DNA from: Salvator merianae
Lineage: Eukaryota; Chordata; Lepidosauria; Squamata; Teiidae
Assembly (NCBI GenBank): GCA_003586115.2
Contig: QVOM02000112.1
Coordinates: 104,448,941 to 104,512,940 of the forward strand
DNA length: 64,000 nucleotides
Direction of reading: 5' to 3'
Position 1 is the first letter of the stretch, and every line of letters begins with the position of its first letter. The translations under genes and the position numbers were made by a program. The notes below the pieces were generated by a model. That model was not told where the DNA came from, did not search any database, and worked only from the letters and a program-made list of their open reading frames with translations. Of the stretch, positions 42,873 through 52,159 are shown piece after piece.

Positions 42873-43517
42873 CATGTTTTATGTAATTCTACACTTGAGA
42901 ATAGAAGATGATTATATAACTCCAGGAAATCCTGTAAAAACAGTATTTACAACCAGTGGAAATAATGCCACATTTAAAGAGTAATTCGCCACTGCTACTG
43001 TAAATCTTATTTGCATAAATCCTCTCTTCCTGTCCATATACTTTATGTTTTTGCAGCAGCATGTTGCATCCATCATATAAATGAAGCACTAAATGAAGCG
43101 CAGGATGGCAGGAACAAGCTTTTCAGTTGCTTACTTGAACTGAATGCTCCAGTTCATTAAAAATGAAAATAGAAAATGTCCTTAGACCCAAGTCAGGGCT
43201 TTGCTTTATGTAGCCGAGTCTCGTCTAAAATGCCTGGCATTTTCCTCAAGGTTTCATATAAGGGCCTCTGAAGGTGCCTGGGGTTGGATCTGGAACTTTC
43301 TGTTTGCAAAACGTATGCTGTATCACTGACTGGCAGTCATGCTGAATATGCTTGTTTTAGGCATGGTGATACCTTATCCTAAATACAACATCTACATGCT
43401 AATGCAGACTACAACAGGGCACAGGGTGGTGCTTATTTTTTGCTCTCTACCAAACCCCTCTAGTATCCCACTTTAAGATAAGTGTAACATCTGCAATGCA
43501 GACAACAGAGGAAAACA
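42873..43517. other. Unassigned AT-rich sequence
   Basis: No gene or repeat recognised. Confidence 0.4.
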
Positions 43518-43996
43518 GGCAGTTTCCCACTGAGGAGAGTAGAACATACTAATTAGCAGGGGTCGGACCAGTCAGGATCAGGTATGCTGATGAGTATTCG
43601 CATTAGTCAGCATTGGAACAGTTTGTGAGGTGACCAACAGGGGGAGCAGTGTGAATGGGAATGCACTAGTTAGGGAGATGTTTCCGAAGCCAGAGCAGCT
43701 CCTTTCGAAGTTGTCTTTGAAACGGCAACCAGGCTTCAAAGCCAAAAATGTGAACCGGATTGCGAAGCGTCGGATGGTGCCTGCGTGGCCCTGCCAGCCC
43801 CTCCCCACCACCATTTCAAATCCAGAAGTAGTGCGAATGCAGCTCCCCCGATCTACACCTTATCGCACAAGTCAGCTTCCAGACTGCAATTTATTTCACC
43901 GGTGCTATTTGGCTTCAGGTGAGCATCAGGTGGGCTTCCATGTGCTTCAAGACTGCTAGTACAGGAATCTTCCTCTCGCAAAGTGTGAACAGGCCC
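43518..43996 (-). mobile_element. Inverted-repeat DNA transposon, family H3, copy 2
   Basis: The mirror image of 15393-15899: left GGCAGTTTCCCACTGAGG, right CTCGCAAAGTGTGAACAGGCCC. 479 bp. AACA occurs on both sides (43514-43517 and 43997-44000). The interior holds GGGGGAGCAGTGTGAATGGG and GTCAGCTTCCAGACTGC, complements of the other copy. No transposase. The frame at 43630-43959 is within the element and not conserved in the other copy. Confidence 0.78.
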
Positions 43997-44040
43997 AACA
44001 AATCCTACTGTATGTCAATTACATCTTGTTTTATCTGTAG

Positions 44041-44160
44041 GTGGGACACTCTCTGGCTGTGTCTCCACTTTGCAGTAGCCACCTTAATCAAACCCTCAGG
44101 GCAACAGGTCTCCATTGGAAGTTATGGAAACTGGTCTCGATTAAGGTACCTTAGCTGCAT
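44041..44160. repeat. Short inverted-repeat region
   Basis: CAGTAGCCACCTTAATC near 44074 pairs loosely with GATTAAGGTACCTTAGCTG near 44139. The left side GGCTGTGTCTCCACTTTGC resembles the ends of other MITEs here. Right end unclear. Confidence 0.4.
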
Positions 44161-44165
44161 AATAG

Positions 44166-44650
44166 GGGACCTTTCTGCATGAGGCCTTGATCTTGGTTAA
44201 GGGTCTTTGTGGTCAGCTTTTGTGTCTCATCGGTCCACATGCTAATGCGGATCAGTGATGTCCCCCCACCCCCCCACAGGTACACTCCATCAGCATTACT
44301 TGGAGCATAATCCTGATCAGGGAGGCGCTGATCACAATCACTGGGCCAAGATCCTGAACAAGGAGGCATGCAGTGCAGAGGCACGCCTCCATAATCGAGA
44401 CTACTGGGAGAGTTATTTTGGTGGTGCATCAAAGTGTGGCATGAAATGCATACCTCAAAGGCTCCAAGGTTAGGACTGTTTGTTTCTAGCCCTCAGAGGC
44501 CTTCTTGTCTGGCCACAAAGTGTGTGTGGGCTTTGAGGCTACAGTGTGGGCAGGTCTGGGCCAGCACTGTTGTGTAGACGGCACTGATCCCTTTCCTTGG
44601 TTGGAATCAGGAGGCCTGGCTGTTCTAGAGCCACTGTTTCCAATCATGGG
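44166..44650 (+). mobile_element. GGGCCTTTCTGCAC family element, right end missing
   Basis: Starts GGGACCTTTCTGCATGAGGC. The interior parallels 45136-45598: ACTACTGGGAGAGTTATTTTG against ACTACTGGGGGATCCACTTTG, GGCAGGTCTGGGCCAGCACTG against GGACTGGTCTGGGCCAGTGCC, and TGTAGACGGCACTGATCC against TGCAGACGGCGCTGTTCC. It stops before the terminal repeat. Confidence 0.65.
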
Positions 44651-44929
44651 CCTTTCAGGGCAGACAGGCTCAGAGAGGCAGCCTCTATGTAATCATTTTA
44701 TGCAAGATGGAAACACACATCAGCTAATGACAAATGCTGGGTGGGAATTCCCTGTGTACTCACATGTATGTATATGTCTTGTCCCTTCAATTATCATGGG
44801 TAAGTGACATACCTTGGAAATATTTTACACCTCTCTTACTTGCTGTGTCCGGAGACTATGAGAAGCAGCAGAAGCAGCCTAAGTGATGGAGCCTCATTCT
44901 ATAAGGTGCTAATATGAACCTGCTATGGT

Positions 44930-45085
44930 GTTGAGAGTAGCTGTAGCACAATGATAAAGCAACTGCCTAAAAAGAAGAGGGTCCCAATTTTGATCCCCAG
45001 CATCTCCCTGGAAGAAGGTAATGGCAAACCTGATGGCACCTAGGAACAGCATAGCAGTGTGGCTATATCCAGTATTTCCTACAAG
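44930..45085 (+). mobile_element. tRNA-derived SINE remnant
   Basis: TAGCTGTAGCACAATGATAAAGCA resembles an A-box region, and GGTCCCAATTTTGATCCCC a B-box. They are followed by AGCATCTCCCTGGAAGAAGG, as in a common squamate SINE that begins like TAGCTCAGTGGTAGAGC. Diverged and not a functional tRNA. Confidence 0.5.
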
Positions 45086-45135
45086 ACAGTGGCTGTTCCT
45101 TATAAGAAACTGTGACTTTCCAGATTTTGGACTAT

Positions 45136-45598
45136 GAGTCTTTCTGCACTTGCTGCTATTCCTTAGCAGCAATTGCACTAAGGGCCACCATTTTGCATGG
45201 TAGTGTGGAATACTGGAGGCCCCACCGACTGCTGGTATACTCCATCCATGCAGAATGGAGTATGATCCAGATCGAGTCCCTTGATCTGGCTCACCAGTAA
45301 TACTGCCTCCATTTTCTGGACTACTGGGGGATCCACTTTGTCAGTGCACCAAAGCACACTGCCAATATGGGTTTACCAGAGGCTATAAAGAACTTCCTTT
45401 TCTAGCCCTTTGGAGAGCCCTCACAGGCCAGCTCTAAAGTTCATAGGAGCTTTAGGGCTAATGTGGGGACTGGTCTGGGCCAGTGCCATTGTGCAGACGG
45501 CGCTGTTCCAGACCATGTCGTGCTGTGATCTGGGCCAGCAGACGTCACTGGTCCATACCTACTGATTCCAATTATGGCACAGTACTGCAAAAAGGCCC
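45136..45598 (+). mobile_element. Complete GGGCCTTTCTGCAC family element
   Basis: Left end GAGTCTTTCTGCACTTGC; right end GTACTGCAAAAAGGCCC. The flanks TAT (45133-45135) and TGT (45599-45601) differ by one base. 463 bp without a transposase frame. It is the same subfamily as 44166-44650 (same strand), and as 16730-17253 and 19549-20014 (opposite strand). Confidence 0.72.
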
Positions 45599-45599
45599 T

Positions 45600-46070
45600 G
45601 TAACTCCCATCATCCTTGGCATTTGTTCATGCTGGCCAGGGATGAAAGCAGATGGAGTATAACAACATCTACTGGTCCCAAGTCCACCAATCCTACCCCT
45701 TGTAGATGATTGCTATATTCTGGAGAATCAGCAGCAGTAAGAACACCTCTTTCTACCAGTAGCCATTCATCTTTGTATCCAGTTCAAGTGGGCTGTCTCA
45801 TCTAGGCTAAGCAGTTACCCTCAGCAGAGCTCCTTCCCCATTACACATGCTATACGTCAGAGGTTGTCATATGCAAGTTCTTGATTTCTTTCTTCCTCCC
45901 TCTTTCTTGTATATTGTTTGCCTTGGAATTGCAGAGCCAGCTGTCACAAATGGTAGTTGTGGTACAGACGTGTAAGTGTATATTTAGTGAGGCCATAAAA
46001 GAGAGACTAGACTCTTGAACCCCTAGCAGGATACTAGAAAGAAAGGTGGAAAATTGGGCTAAAGCCAGTT
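45600..46070. other. Mostly unassigned; fragment of a TAACTCCCATCATCC repeat
   Basis: TAACTCCCATCATCCTTGGC and CATGCTGGCCAGGGATGA at 45601-45645 form part of a repeat common in squamate DNA that usually ends in GGGAGTTGTAGTCC. The rest is unassigned. Confidence 0.4.
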
Positions 46071-46150
46071 TAGGCCTTTCTGTACTTATCTTGCCTGATC
46101 CAAGCCAGTGGGTCTGGATCAGCGAGGACCACTTGTTTTGACCATGGCAA
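46071..46150 (+). mobile_element. Left end of a GGGCCTTTCTGCAC family element
   Basis: AGGCCTTTCTGTACTTATCTTG followed by CCAAGCCAGTGGGTCTGGATC aligns with the left end at 19549 (GGGCCAGTGGGTTTGAATTA). No right end found. Confidence 0.5.
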
Positions 46151-47565
46151 GACAAATATTCCAGCGATATAGCTAAATAAGCAAGCTTAATCACCATTAG
46201 CAAAGCTTCTTCACCTACCTTCTACCTTCTTCACCTAGAAGGTAAACTTTCTAATCTCTGGAGAACCTGGCCCCTAAACCCAGTGACATCTTTGGATTAG
46301 CAATAGGGTTACATACATTAGACTTAGCAGAGCACATAAGGTTATGCCCTCCACCTGCAAGGTGATCCTATAATCCCGTACTTTGTTGATAACAGATGCA
46401 GTTCAGATAACTAAGTCTAACACACTCAAGGTCATCAGTCTTATCACTACTTTGATTATATGGCTTTGCTTTAGAACTTCTTTTCAGGTTTACGTTTGTT
46501 TTAGAATGTTCCTGGATCAAAATGTTCCAGTATCTGATTCAAGTATAATAGTACAATGAAAAGGATCCCATGCCCCATCTATTCCTATCAGCTATGCTGC
46601 ATTAGTCCAATTTCTATACTCTTTCTTGCCTTCTGGATCTGAAAATCCATTTTGAACAAATGTACTAACACACATGTTTTAAAAAAATGATTAGAATGGA
46701 TCCCATTGCAATAAAAGTTAAAGACAGATGATAGGCAAAAGCACAGTGCCAATAAATGGTCCAACACAGATTGTAAAATGGGCCTTTTCTCTGACTTAGA
46801 AATTTGGACACATTTGCACAAAGCAAGAATGAACAGTTTCCCTTAGATTTCCAGAGGAGGCTATGTAGCTGCTTAATTATTCTGTTCAACAAATGCATCC
46901 TAAATTCCTTTCTTGCTTTCTACCAACTCCTTATGCAGTGGCATTTTGCAAATGACTGAATATAGCAATTTAGAAATATTATGCATTTCAAACTAGTAAC
47001 AGAGATACTATAGAATTTTCTTTCTTTCTCTTTCTCTTTTTTTTTTTTTTGGCAAGGCTTTGCTTTTGACCTTTGAATGAGCTATGCCTCAAATTAGGTT
47101 TGACTTTAATGGTTTCCTAAAGAGTATCATCTGATGGAGATGTCAACAGTTTTCACCTCTTTAAATTAGGAGTAATTGCCTTTTATAGCACTGTATAAAG
47201 ATATCAGCTGGGAAACACCAGATCATCAATGGCTCTATTTTCTTCCCTTTATCTATTGATATAGCCCTCATTTGACACTTCAGAACAAGCTTGTAAAGAT
47301 GGTAGTCAGCCCTGTAGAGTTGCTTACATTTAGATTAGCCTTACAGCTCACTTAAAAGGCCTGTAAAATAGCAAATTAACTGATGTGACTATAATCCTTC
47401 AGATATATGGAATTATTTTTTATACCTATTTATGACACTACAGCTTCATTGATTCTTTATTCTCAAACATTTGTGCTGTAGAAAATTTTAATGTATAATG
47501 CTTCCTTTCATTAAAAAATGGCTTTTAAAAATATTCCTTTTAAACTAGAACTTTATTTACTAGGT
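46151..47565. other. Repeat-poor AT-rich sequence, possible conserved non-coding element
   Basis: No mobile element seen. 47050-47470 is smooth, unique and AT-rich, with words such as TAGGAGTAATTGCC, CTGTATAAAGATATCAGC and TAGATTAGCCTTACAGC. Only a T run (47030-47051) is repetitive. No exon-like frame. Confidence 0.4.
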
Positions 47566-47835
47566 ATAGTAGAAGACAACTTTGATCATGTTAATGTTTT
47601 AATTCAAAACATGGTGACTGCAGCTAGAATTACCTAAGCACAAAAATGCAAGGGAAATAAAATAGCTCCGGTAGGTGTTTGGTTGATTAAGATGATGGAT
47701 CTCACAGAGATGGACAAGTTAACTAACCTATTGAGAAACAAGTCTTTGGATAAGTTTATTAAAATCTGGAAAACCTTTATTGACTTTCTACAAGAGGTAG
47801 AGCATGAGCTTGTTATCACTGGATTTGAAGAATAA
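47566..47835 (+). pseudogene. L1 ORF2 C-terminal remnant
   Basis: In one frame it reads VEDNFDHVNVLIQNMVTAAR, a TAA stop at 47635-47637, AQKCKGNKIAPVGVW and LIKMMDLTEMDKLTNLLRNK, then FIKIWKTFIDFLQ and a terminal TGFEE. The AARI-AQKWK-W and EMDKLT-LLR-F-W-F blocks are characteristic of vertebrate L1 ORF2 C-termini. The function (target-primed reverse transcription) is lost. Confidence 0.75.
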
Positions 47836-48004
47836 AGATGAAGGAAGACATGTTGGAAGAAGAAGGGAAACCAGAAGGGGCAAGAAACCAGAAATCTAGA
47901 ACAAATTTTTGAAGAAGGGGGAAAACTAAAATGTAATGAACAAAGGTTACCTATATGAACATACTCATTTAGGAATAAGATATCTATTTTATGTATTTCA
48001 AACG
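47566..48004 (+). mobile_element. L1 LINE 3' end
   Basis: The C-terminal coding end of L1 ORF2 (stop at 47833-47835) followed by a purine-rich 3' untranslated region (GATGAAGGAAGACATG, AGGGGCAAGAAACC). The simple-repeat tract GGA/AAG follows at 48005. It is the only L1 I can recognise in the window. 5'-truncated. Confidence 0.75.
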
Positions 48005-48188
48005 AAGGAGGAGGAGGAGGAGGAGNNNNNNNNNNNNNNNNNNNNNNNNNNNNNNNNNNNNNNNNNNNNNNNNNNNNNNNNNNNNNNNNNNNNNNAAGAA
48101 GAAGAAGAAGAAGAAGAAGAAGAAGAAGAAGAAGAAGAAGAAGAAGAAGAAGAAGAAGAAGAAGAAGAAGAAGAAGAAGAAGAAGAAG
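48005..48188 (+). repeat. GGA/AAG purine microsatellite with assembly gap
   Basis: GGA units (48006-48025), then 70 N (48026-48095), then about 31 AAG units to 48188. The repeat unit changes across the gap, so the N length is a placeholder and the true array may be longer. The artificial Leu- and Glu/Lys-rich frames here are not genes. Confidence 0.97.
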
Positions 48189-48302
48189 ATTCTTATGCAA
48201 AACTGGCACTCTGCTTCAGCAGCTCTAGGGCAAACAGCACAGTACAGCTTTCTTCAAGAATGCCAGGGGATGGGGCTGCATGCTGGTTGGTGTATGCCTC
48301 AG

Positions 48303-48992
48303 CTGTGCCTGTTTGGGGGTCCAGTCCTCTTACCCGACAAATAACCCACGTTGCTATCAATTTTGCCATCGGCACCACCAAACTACATAATGGGACACAT
48401 GCTGCTGTGGATGTCTCAAGGGGAGGTATGGCAGAGTCCATTTGCTGACCACAAACTTCACTGTCATGATAATGGACCCCCCACAGATTCACCCCTTTTC
48501 ACAGAATTCTCCATGCTTTTACGCTACTCTGAAATTGCATAATTGTGCAAAAGTGCAATTGCAAAGGAGCAGAAATTGCAATCTACCCTTTAAGACGCTT
48601 TATTGTGTGGTAGATGTGGAATTGGAGTTCTGCTTGGGTGGATACAAGCTAGAGGGGGAGAAAGAAAAAATGTCAAATGACCAGTAAATGCCGCCAAGGG
48701 AATCCATGTGATGAGATGGCAACAGGGAAATACAGAGGGTGGAGTTTGACTTTCCCGCTCCTGTGAAGTCAAGATTTGAATGCTGGGACTGCAGCCAATC
48801 ACTGACAGCACAGGGAGGGGAATTGGTGAGGGGTGGAGACAGAAAGGTACGGTTTCCTCATGCCAAGCGTGGGAAACATCAGTGTGAGAACGAGCAAGTC
48901 TGAACTGAGTCCATGTTATAATGCAAATGTGAGTACAACTGGAACATGTACTCAACCCTTGTTCTCCTCCAATACGGATTAAATTTATGATG
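48303..48992 (-). repeat. Dispersed repeat segment A, copy 2 (inverted)
   Basis: The reverse complement matches 1627-2318 over its length: GTTTCCCACGCTTGGCATG, CTGTCAGTGATTGGCTGC, GCAATTGCACTTTTGCAC and GTCAGCAAATGGACTC. Here A is inverted relative to segment B, unlike copy 1, where A and B point the same way. Confidence 0.75.
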
Positions 48993-49025
48993 AGGGACCA
49001 TGTCCAAAGTCTGTTATTGGATGGG

Positions 49026-49085
49026 AGGAAATGGGGAGCCCTCCTTCTGCACACACCCCAAAATACAGTCCCTTCCCAAATAATC
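49026..49085 (+). repeat. Dispersed repeat segment B, copy 2, left part
   Basis: AGGAAATGGGGAGCCCTCC through TTCCCAAATAATCT, identical in order to 2936-2994. Interrupted by the L2 insertion that follows. Confidence 0.8.
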
Positions 49086-50332
49086 TACTTGATCATGATA
49101 TCCTTCTGGAAAGACTACAGAGTTTAAGAGTTGGAGGCACTGTGTTACAGTGATTCCTCTCCTATCTCCGAGGCCGATTCCAGAAGGTAGTTGTGGGAGA
49201 TTCCTGCTCATCATCCTGGGAACTCAGGTGTGGGGTTCCTCAGGGGTCAATCTTATCTCCCATGCTTTTCAATATCTATATGAAGCTACTGTGGGAGATC
49301 ATCAGGAGATCTGGAGTCAGATGTTATCAATATGCAGATGACACCCAGCTCTACATATCTGTGCCATCTGAATCAGGGTGGGTGGTTGAAGTGTTGGACA
49401 GGTGCCTGGAAGCAGTAATGGGCTGGATGAAAGCCAATAAATTGAAGCTGAATCCAGACAAGACAGAGGTACTGTGTATCAGAGGGTCTCGGGTCCATGA
49501 AGTTGGAAGGCCCTTGATGGGGTTGCTTTGCCCTGGAAAGGACAGGTGTGCAATTTGGGTGTGCTCTTGAACTCTATGCTTACACTTGAAACTCAGGTGG
49601 AGGCGGTGACCAAGAATGCATACCTCCGGCTACGGCTGGTTCGCCAACTACAACCCCTTCTGGACAGAGATAATCTGGCCACAGTAATCCATGCTTTGGT
49701 AACTTCCAGATTGGATTACTGTAATGCACTTTACATGGGGCTGCCCTTGAAGACGGTTCGGAAGCTGCAACTGGTGCAGAATGCAGCAGCAAGACTGCTG
49801 ACTGGAACAGCTGGCCGGGTGCATATCATGTTGGTCTTAAAAGAGCTGCACTGGCTGCACTGCAGTTTGGTACTGAGCCTAATTCACGGTGTTAACCTTA
49901 ACCTATAAGGCCCTAAATGGCTTGGGCCCCAAATACCTAAAGGAGTGTTTTCTCCCATATCAGCCTGCCTGTGCCTTAAGATCTGCAGATGAGGCCCTCC
50001 TGGTTGTACCACCACTTTCAACAGCTAAAGGGGTGGGCACCCGGGATAGGGCCTTCTCCATGGTGGCTCCCAGACTGTGGAACACTCTTCCCCCTGAGGT
50101 GTGTCAAGCTTCCTCACTTTACATCTTTAGGAGAGCAACAAAGACACGCCTATTTACCCTTGCCTTTGGCTAAAGGTACAGCTTTCCCTCCCTACTTTCA
50201 GACTCCTGTTTTATTGCATGCCTTTTATGAGTTTTGTTGTTGTTGTTGTTTTAATTGTTGTAACCCGCCCTGAGACCTTTGGGTATAGAGCGGGATAAAA
50301 ATGCAAACAAACAAACAAATAAGTAAATAAAT
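49086..50332 (+). mobile_element. L2 LINE inserted in segment B
   Basis: 5'-truncated in the reverse-transcriptase palm (it starts DHDILLERL) and ends with GTAACCCGCCCTGAGACC, AGCGGGATAAAAATGC and an AAAC/AAAT tail. Comparison with the uninterrupted repeat at 2983-3015 fixes both ends to within a few bases. Eight target bases (CCTTCTGT in the empty site) appear to be lost. Confidence 0.95.
49090..50173 (+). pseudogene. L2 ORF2 remnant (reverse transcriptase to C-terminus)
   Basis: DHDILLERLQSLRVGG, a TGA stop near 49156, then CGVPQGSILSPMLFNIYM, the active site YADD at 49331-49342 and MKANKLKLNPDKTEVLC. The frame shifts near 49540-49570 and again near 49880-49900. After the shifts come ALVTSRLDYCNALYMGLPLK and FSMVAPRLWNTLPPEVCQA, ending FTLAFG at 50173. 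The catalytic residues survive, but the frame is broken in three places. Confidence 0.93.
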
Positions 50333-50522
50333 GTTCTCACATTGCAGAGTAAAATGGGCTAATAATCTGAAATGGGCTGAGAACTATCTTAATCTGAATG
50401 CAAAGTAGTCCTAATTTCGGCAATTTAGTCCTGAAAAACTATGGAAAGGCAAAATCATGTTGGGCCAGTGAGTAACGGAAGATGGACTGTAAACTGATTA
50501 AATGCCATGTCGGAACGAGCCC
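50333..50522 (+). repeat. Dispersed repeat segment B, copy 2, right part
   Basis: GTTCTCACATTGCAGAGTAA to AATGCCATGTCGGAACGAGC matches 3005-3195. The two copies diverge beyond GCCC. Confidence 0.8.
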
Positions 50523-50741
50523 TTAGTGAGTGCTTTCTGCCCTTGTTATTTCTGGTCTCGGGTAGCATAGGTAGCATATGTGCTGCCCTCTCTCCCTTTC
50601 AGTCAGCTGCAGGTGGAATGGCTGACAGTTCCACTTTGTTGTCAGTAAGGGGTAATCCAGTTCCTTCCCATCCTGTAATTATGACCTTCTATTCTTGGAT
50701 GAATGGAACGTGGTGTTCGCTTCTTTTTTTTTTTAATCCAA

Positions 50742-50967
50742 GGCTATGTTCAGACATAACAAAAGGGACACCTCAGAGGCTCCTCAGAGGGACGGTGTGT
50801 GGCCCTCATGTCCCCAGCCTCCTCTAGTCCTCCTTTTTTTTAGCACAGAATGTTCATGAGAGGGTGGGGACAGACTGGTGTGTGAACAATCCCATCCCAA
50901 GGCCTTCAGTAAGACGCCTGAAAGATGCTTTTTTGTGTGTGTGTGTGTGCTGTGTCTGATCACAGCC
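50742..50967 (+). mobile_element. PIF/Harbinger-like MITE, GGCTG-TTCACA family
   Basis: Left end GGCTATGTTCAGACATAAC; right end, reverse-complemented, GGCTGTGATCAGACACAGC. It is flanked by CAA at 50739-50741 and 50968-50970. 226 bp. It holds a GT microsatellite near the right end (50935-50950) and GACTGGTGTGTGAACAATCC in common with 60106-60331. Confidence 0.82.
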
Positions 50968-50970
50968 CAA

Positions 50971-51404
50971 GGCTTTTCAATGCAAAAATGAGGTATGTAT
51001 CTTTCTGCTTCTGAGATGCCAAAAATCCATAAGGAAACCTCTGAGACCAAAATATTTTTCATTCAAAGATGATGCACAGCTTCCTAAACCCACTGAGCAA
51101 GATCCTAGTGAAAACGAAGCCAGATTGATGAAGAAGACCTTTATGTCGCCTTGAATCCTGCAGTGTCTGTATGATGCTGCACCCCCACTGGACATGCAGT
51201 GCAGAGGAAGAGCGCGACATCCCCACAGACTTCATGCTCCTGCCCTACTGTGTCACTGTAAGCACCCTTCTAGCACTTTCTTCAGGCAGGTCCCTCTCTT
51301 TCATGGCAGGAGACCTGCTGCTCCCGTCACTGCTGCAGTCTGAGGGGACTTATTGGTCCTTCGGCAGGAGCCCCTGCTTCAGTCCTGAGGACACGGGAAA
51401 GCCC
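50971..51404. other. Unassigned sequence
   Basis: Part of an unsupported 147-codon frame (51171-51614) that continues into the foldback below. Confidence 0.4.
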
Positions 51405-51665
51405 TCCTTCCTGCCTGTCAAATTCCTGTGGGGGAATAACCAACCACGGTTTGGATGGGCGGAGAGAGGCTTCCTCTTCCACCCTCATGGCAGGATGGGC
51501 TGTCATTCTGAGACTGGAGAGTGGGGGCTACCTATCTCCCCCTCCCCCTGCTCCAGTCTCAAAATTACAGCTGATCCTGCCATGAGGAGGGAAGAAGCCT
51601 CCCCATTCATCTAAATCATGCTAGGAATTTCCTCTCTGTGATCTGACAGGCAGGGGTATCTGGCA
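51405..51665. repeat. Large foldback (about 115-bp arms)
   Basis: 51464-51519 pairs well with 51551-51602 (core CCTCATGGCAGGAT with ATCCTGCCATGAGG; GAGACTGGAG with CTCCAGTCTC), around a 31-base CT-rich loop. Pairing continues outward, more weakly, to CCTGCCTGTCA (51411) and TGACAGGCAGG (51646). No clean terminal motif or target duplication. Probably a foldback transposon remnant. Confidence 0.75.
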
Positions 51666-51980
51666 GAGTGTGAAAAACATGCTGCAGATTTAAGAGAAAG
51701 GATTGCTTGTCTTTATTCAGAGGGGGAAGGGCAATGTATTTGTATCACTCTTGTATCCCCTTCCTGGGCAGATCCTGCCTGAAAAGGGGAATGCAAGTTG
51801 ATGTCCTCCTCATCCCTCCCCCCCCCAAAATAAAACTTGACCCCCCACAGCATCTAAAAATAAGAAGTTTCTTACAGTGGTCAAGCAGAAAAAAAATAAT
51901 ATTAAAGAGAGACAAGTTGGAAGAACCCATCAAAGACTTTAGATGCCATTTTGAACAGCAGACTTCTGGTACAGAACTAA

Positions 51981-52159
51981 GGCCCTTTCTGCACTGGGCC
52001 TTATTCTGGATTATATCCCGGAATAGGGACCTGCCATTTGCATGTTAATGCAGACTACAGAAGGTTCCAGGAGGTGCCTGATGTAGTCTGCACTAACCTG
52101 TAGATAGCAGGATCCTATTCTGGGATATAATCTGGAATAAGGTTCACTGCAGAAAGGCC
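51981..52159. mobile_element. PIF/Harbinger-like MITE with long inverted repeats
   Basis: Left end GGCCCTTTCTGCACTGGGCC; right end, reverse-complemented, GGCCTTTCTGCAGTGAACC. The arms continue with TTATTCTGGATTATATCCC against TTATTCCAGATTATATCCC, about 55 bp in all. It is flanked by TAA at 51978-51980 and 52160-52162. 179 bp. Relative of 13710-13836. Confidence 0.88.

Noticed and set aside
44930..45085. Functional tRNA gene
   Set aside because: The A and B boxes are degenerate and no cloverleaf can be formed; a SINE is the better reading.
47634..48448. Poly-Leu, poly-Glu and poly-Lys frames of up to 191 codons
   Set aside because: Translation of the GGA/AAG array and the N gap.
51171..51614. 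147-codon plus-strand open frame
   Set aside because: It runs into the arms of a foldback; its composition follows the repeat and no domain is visible.
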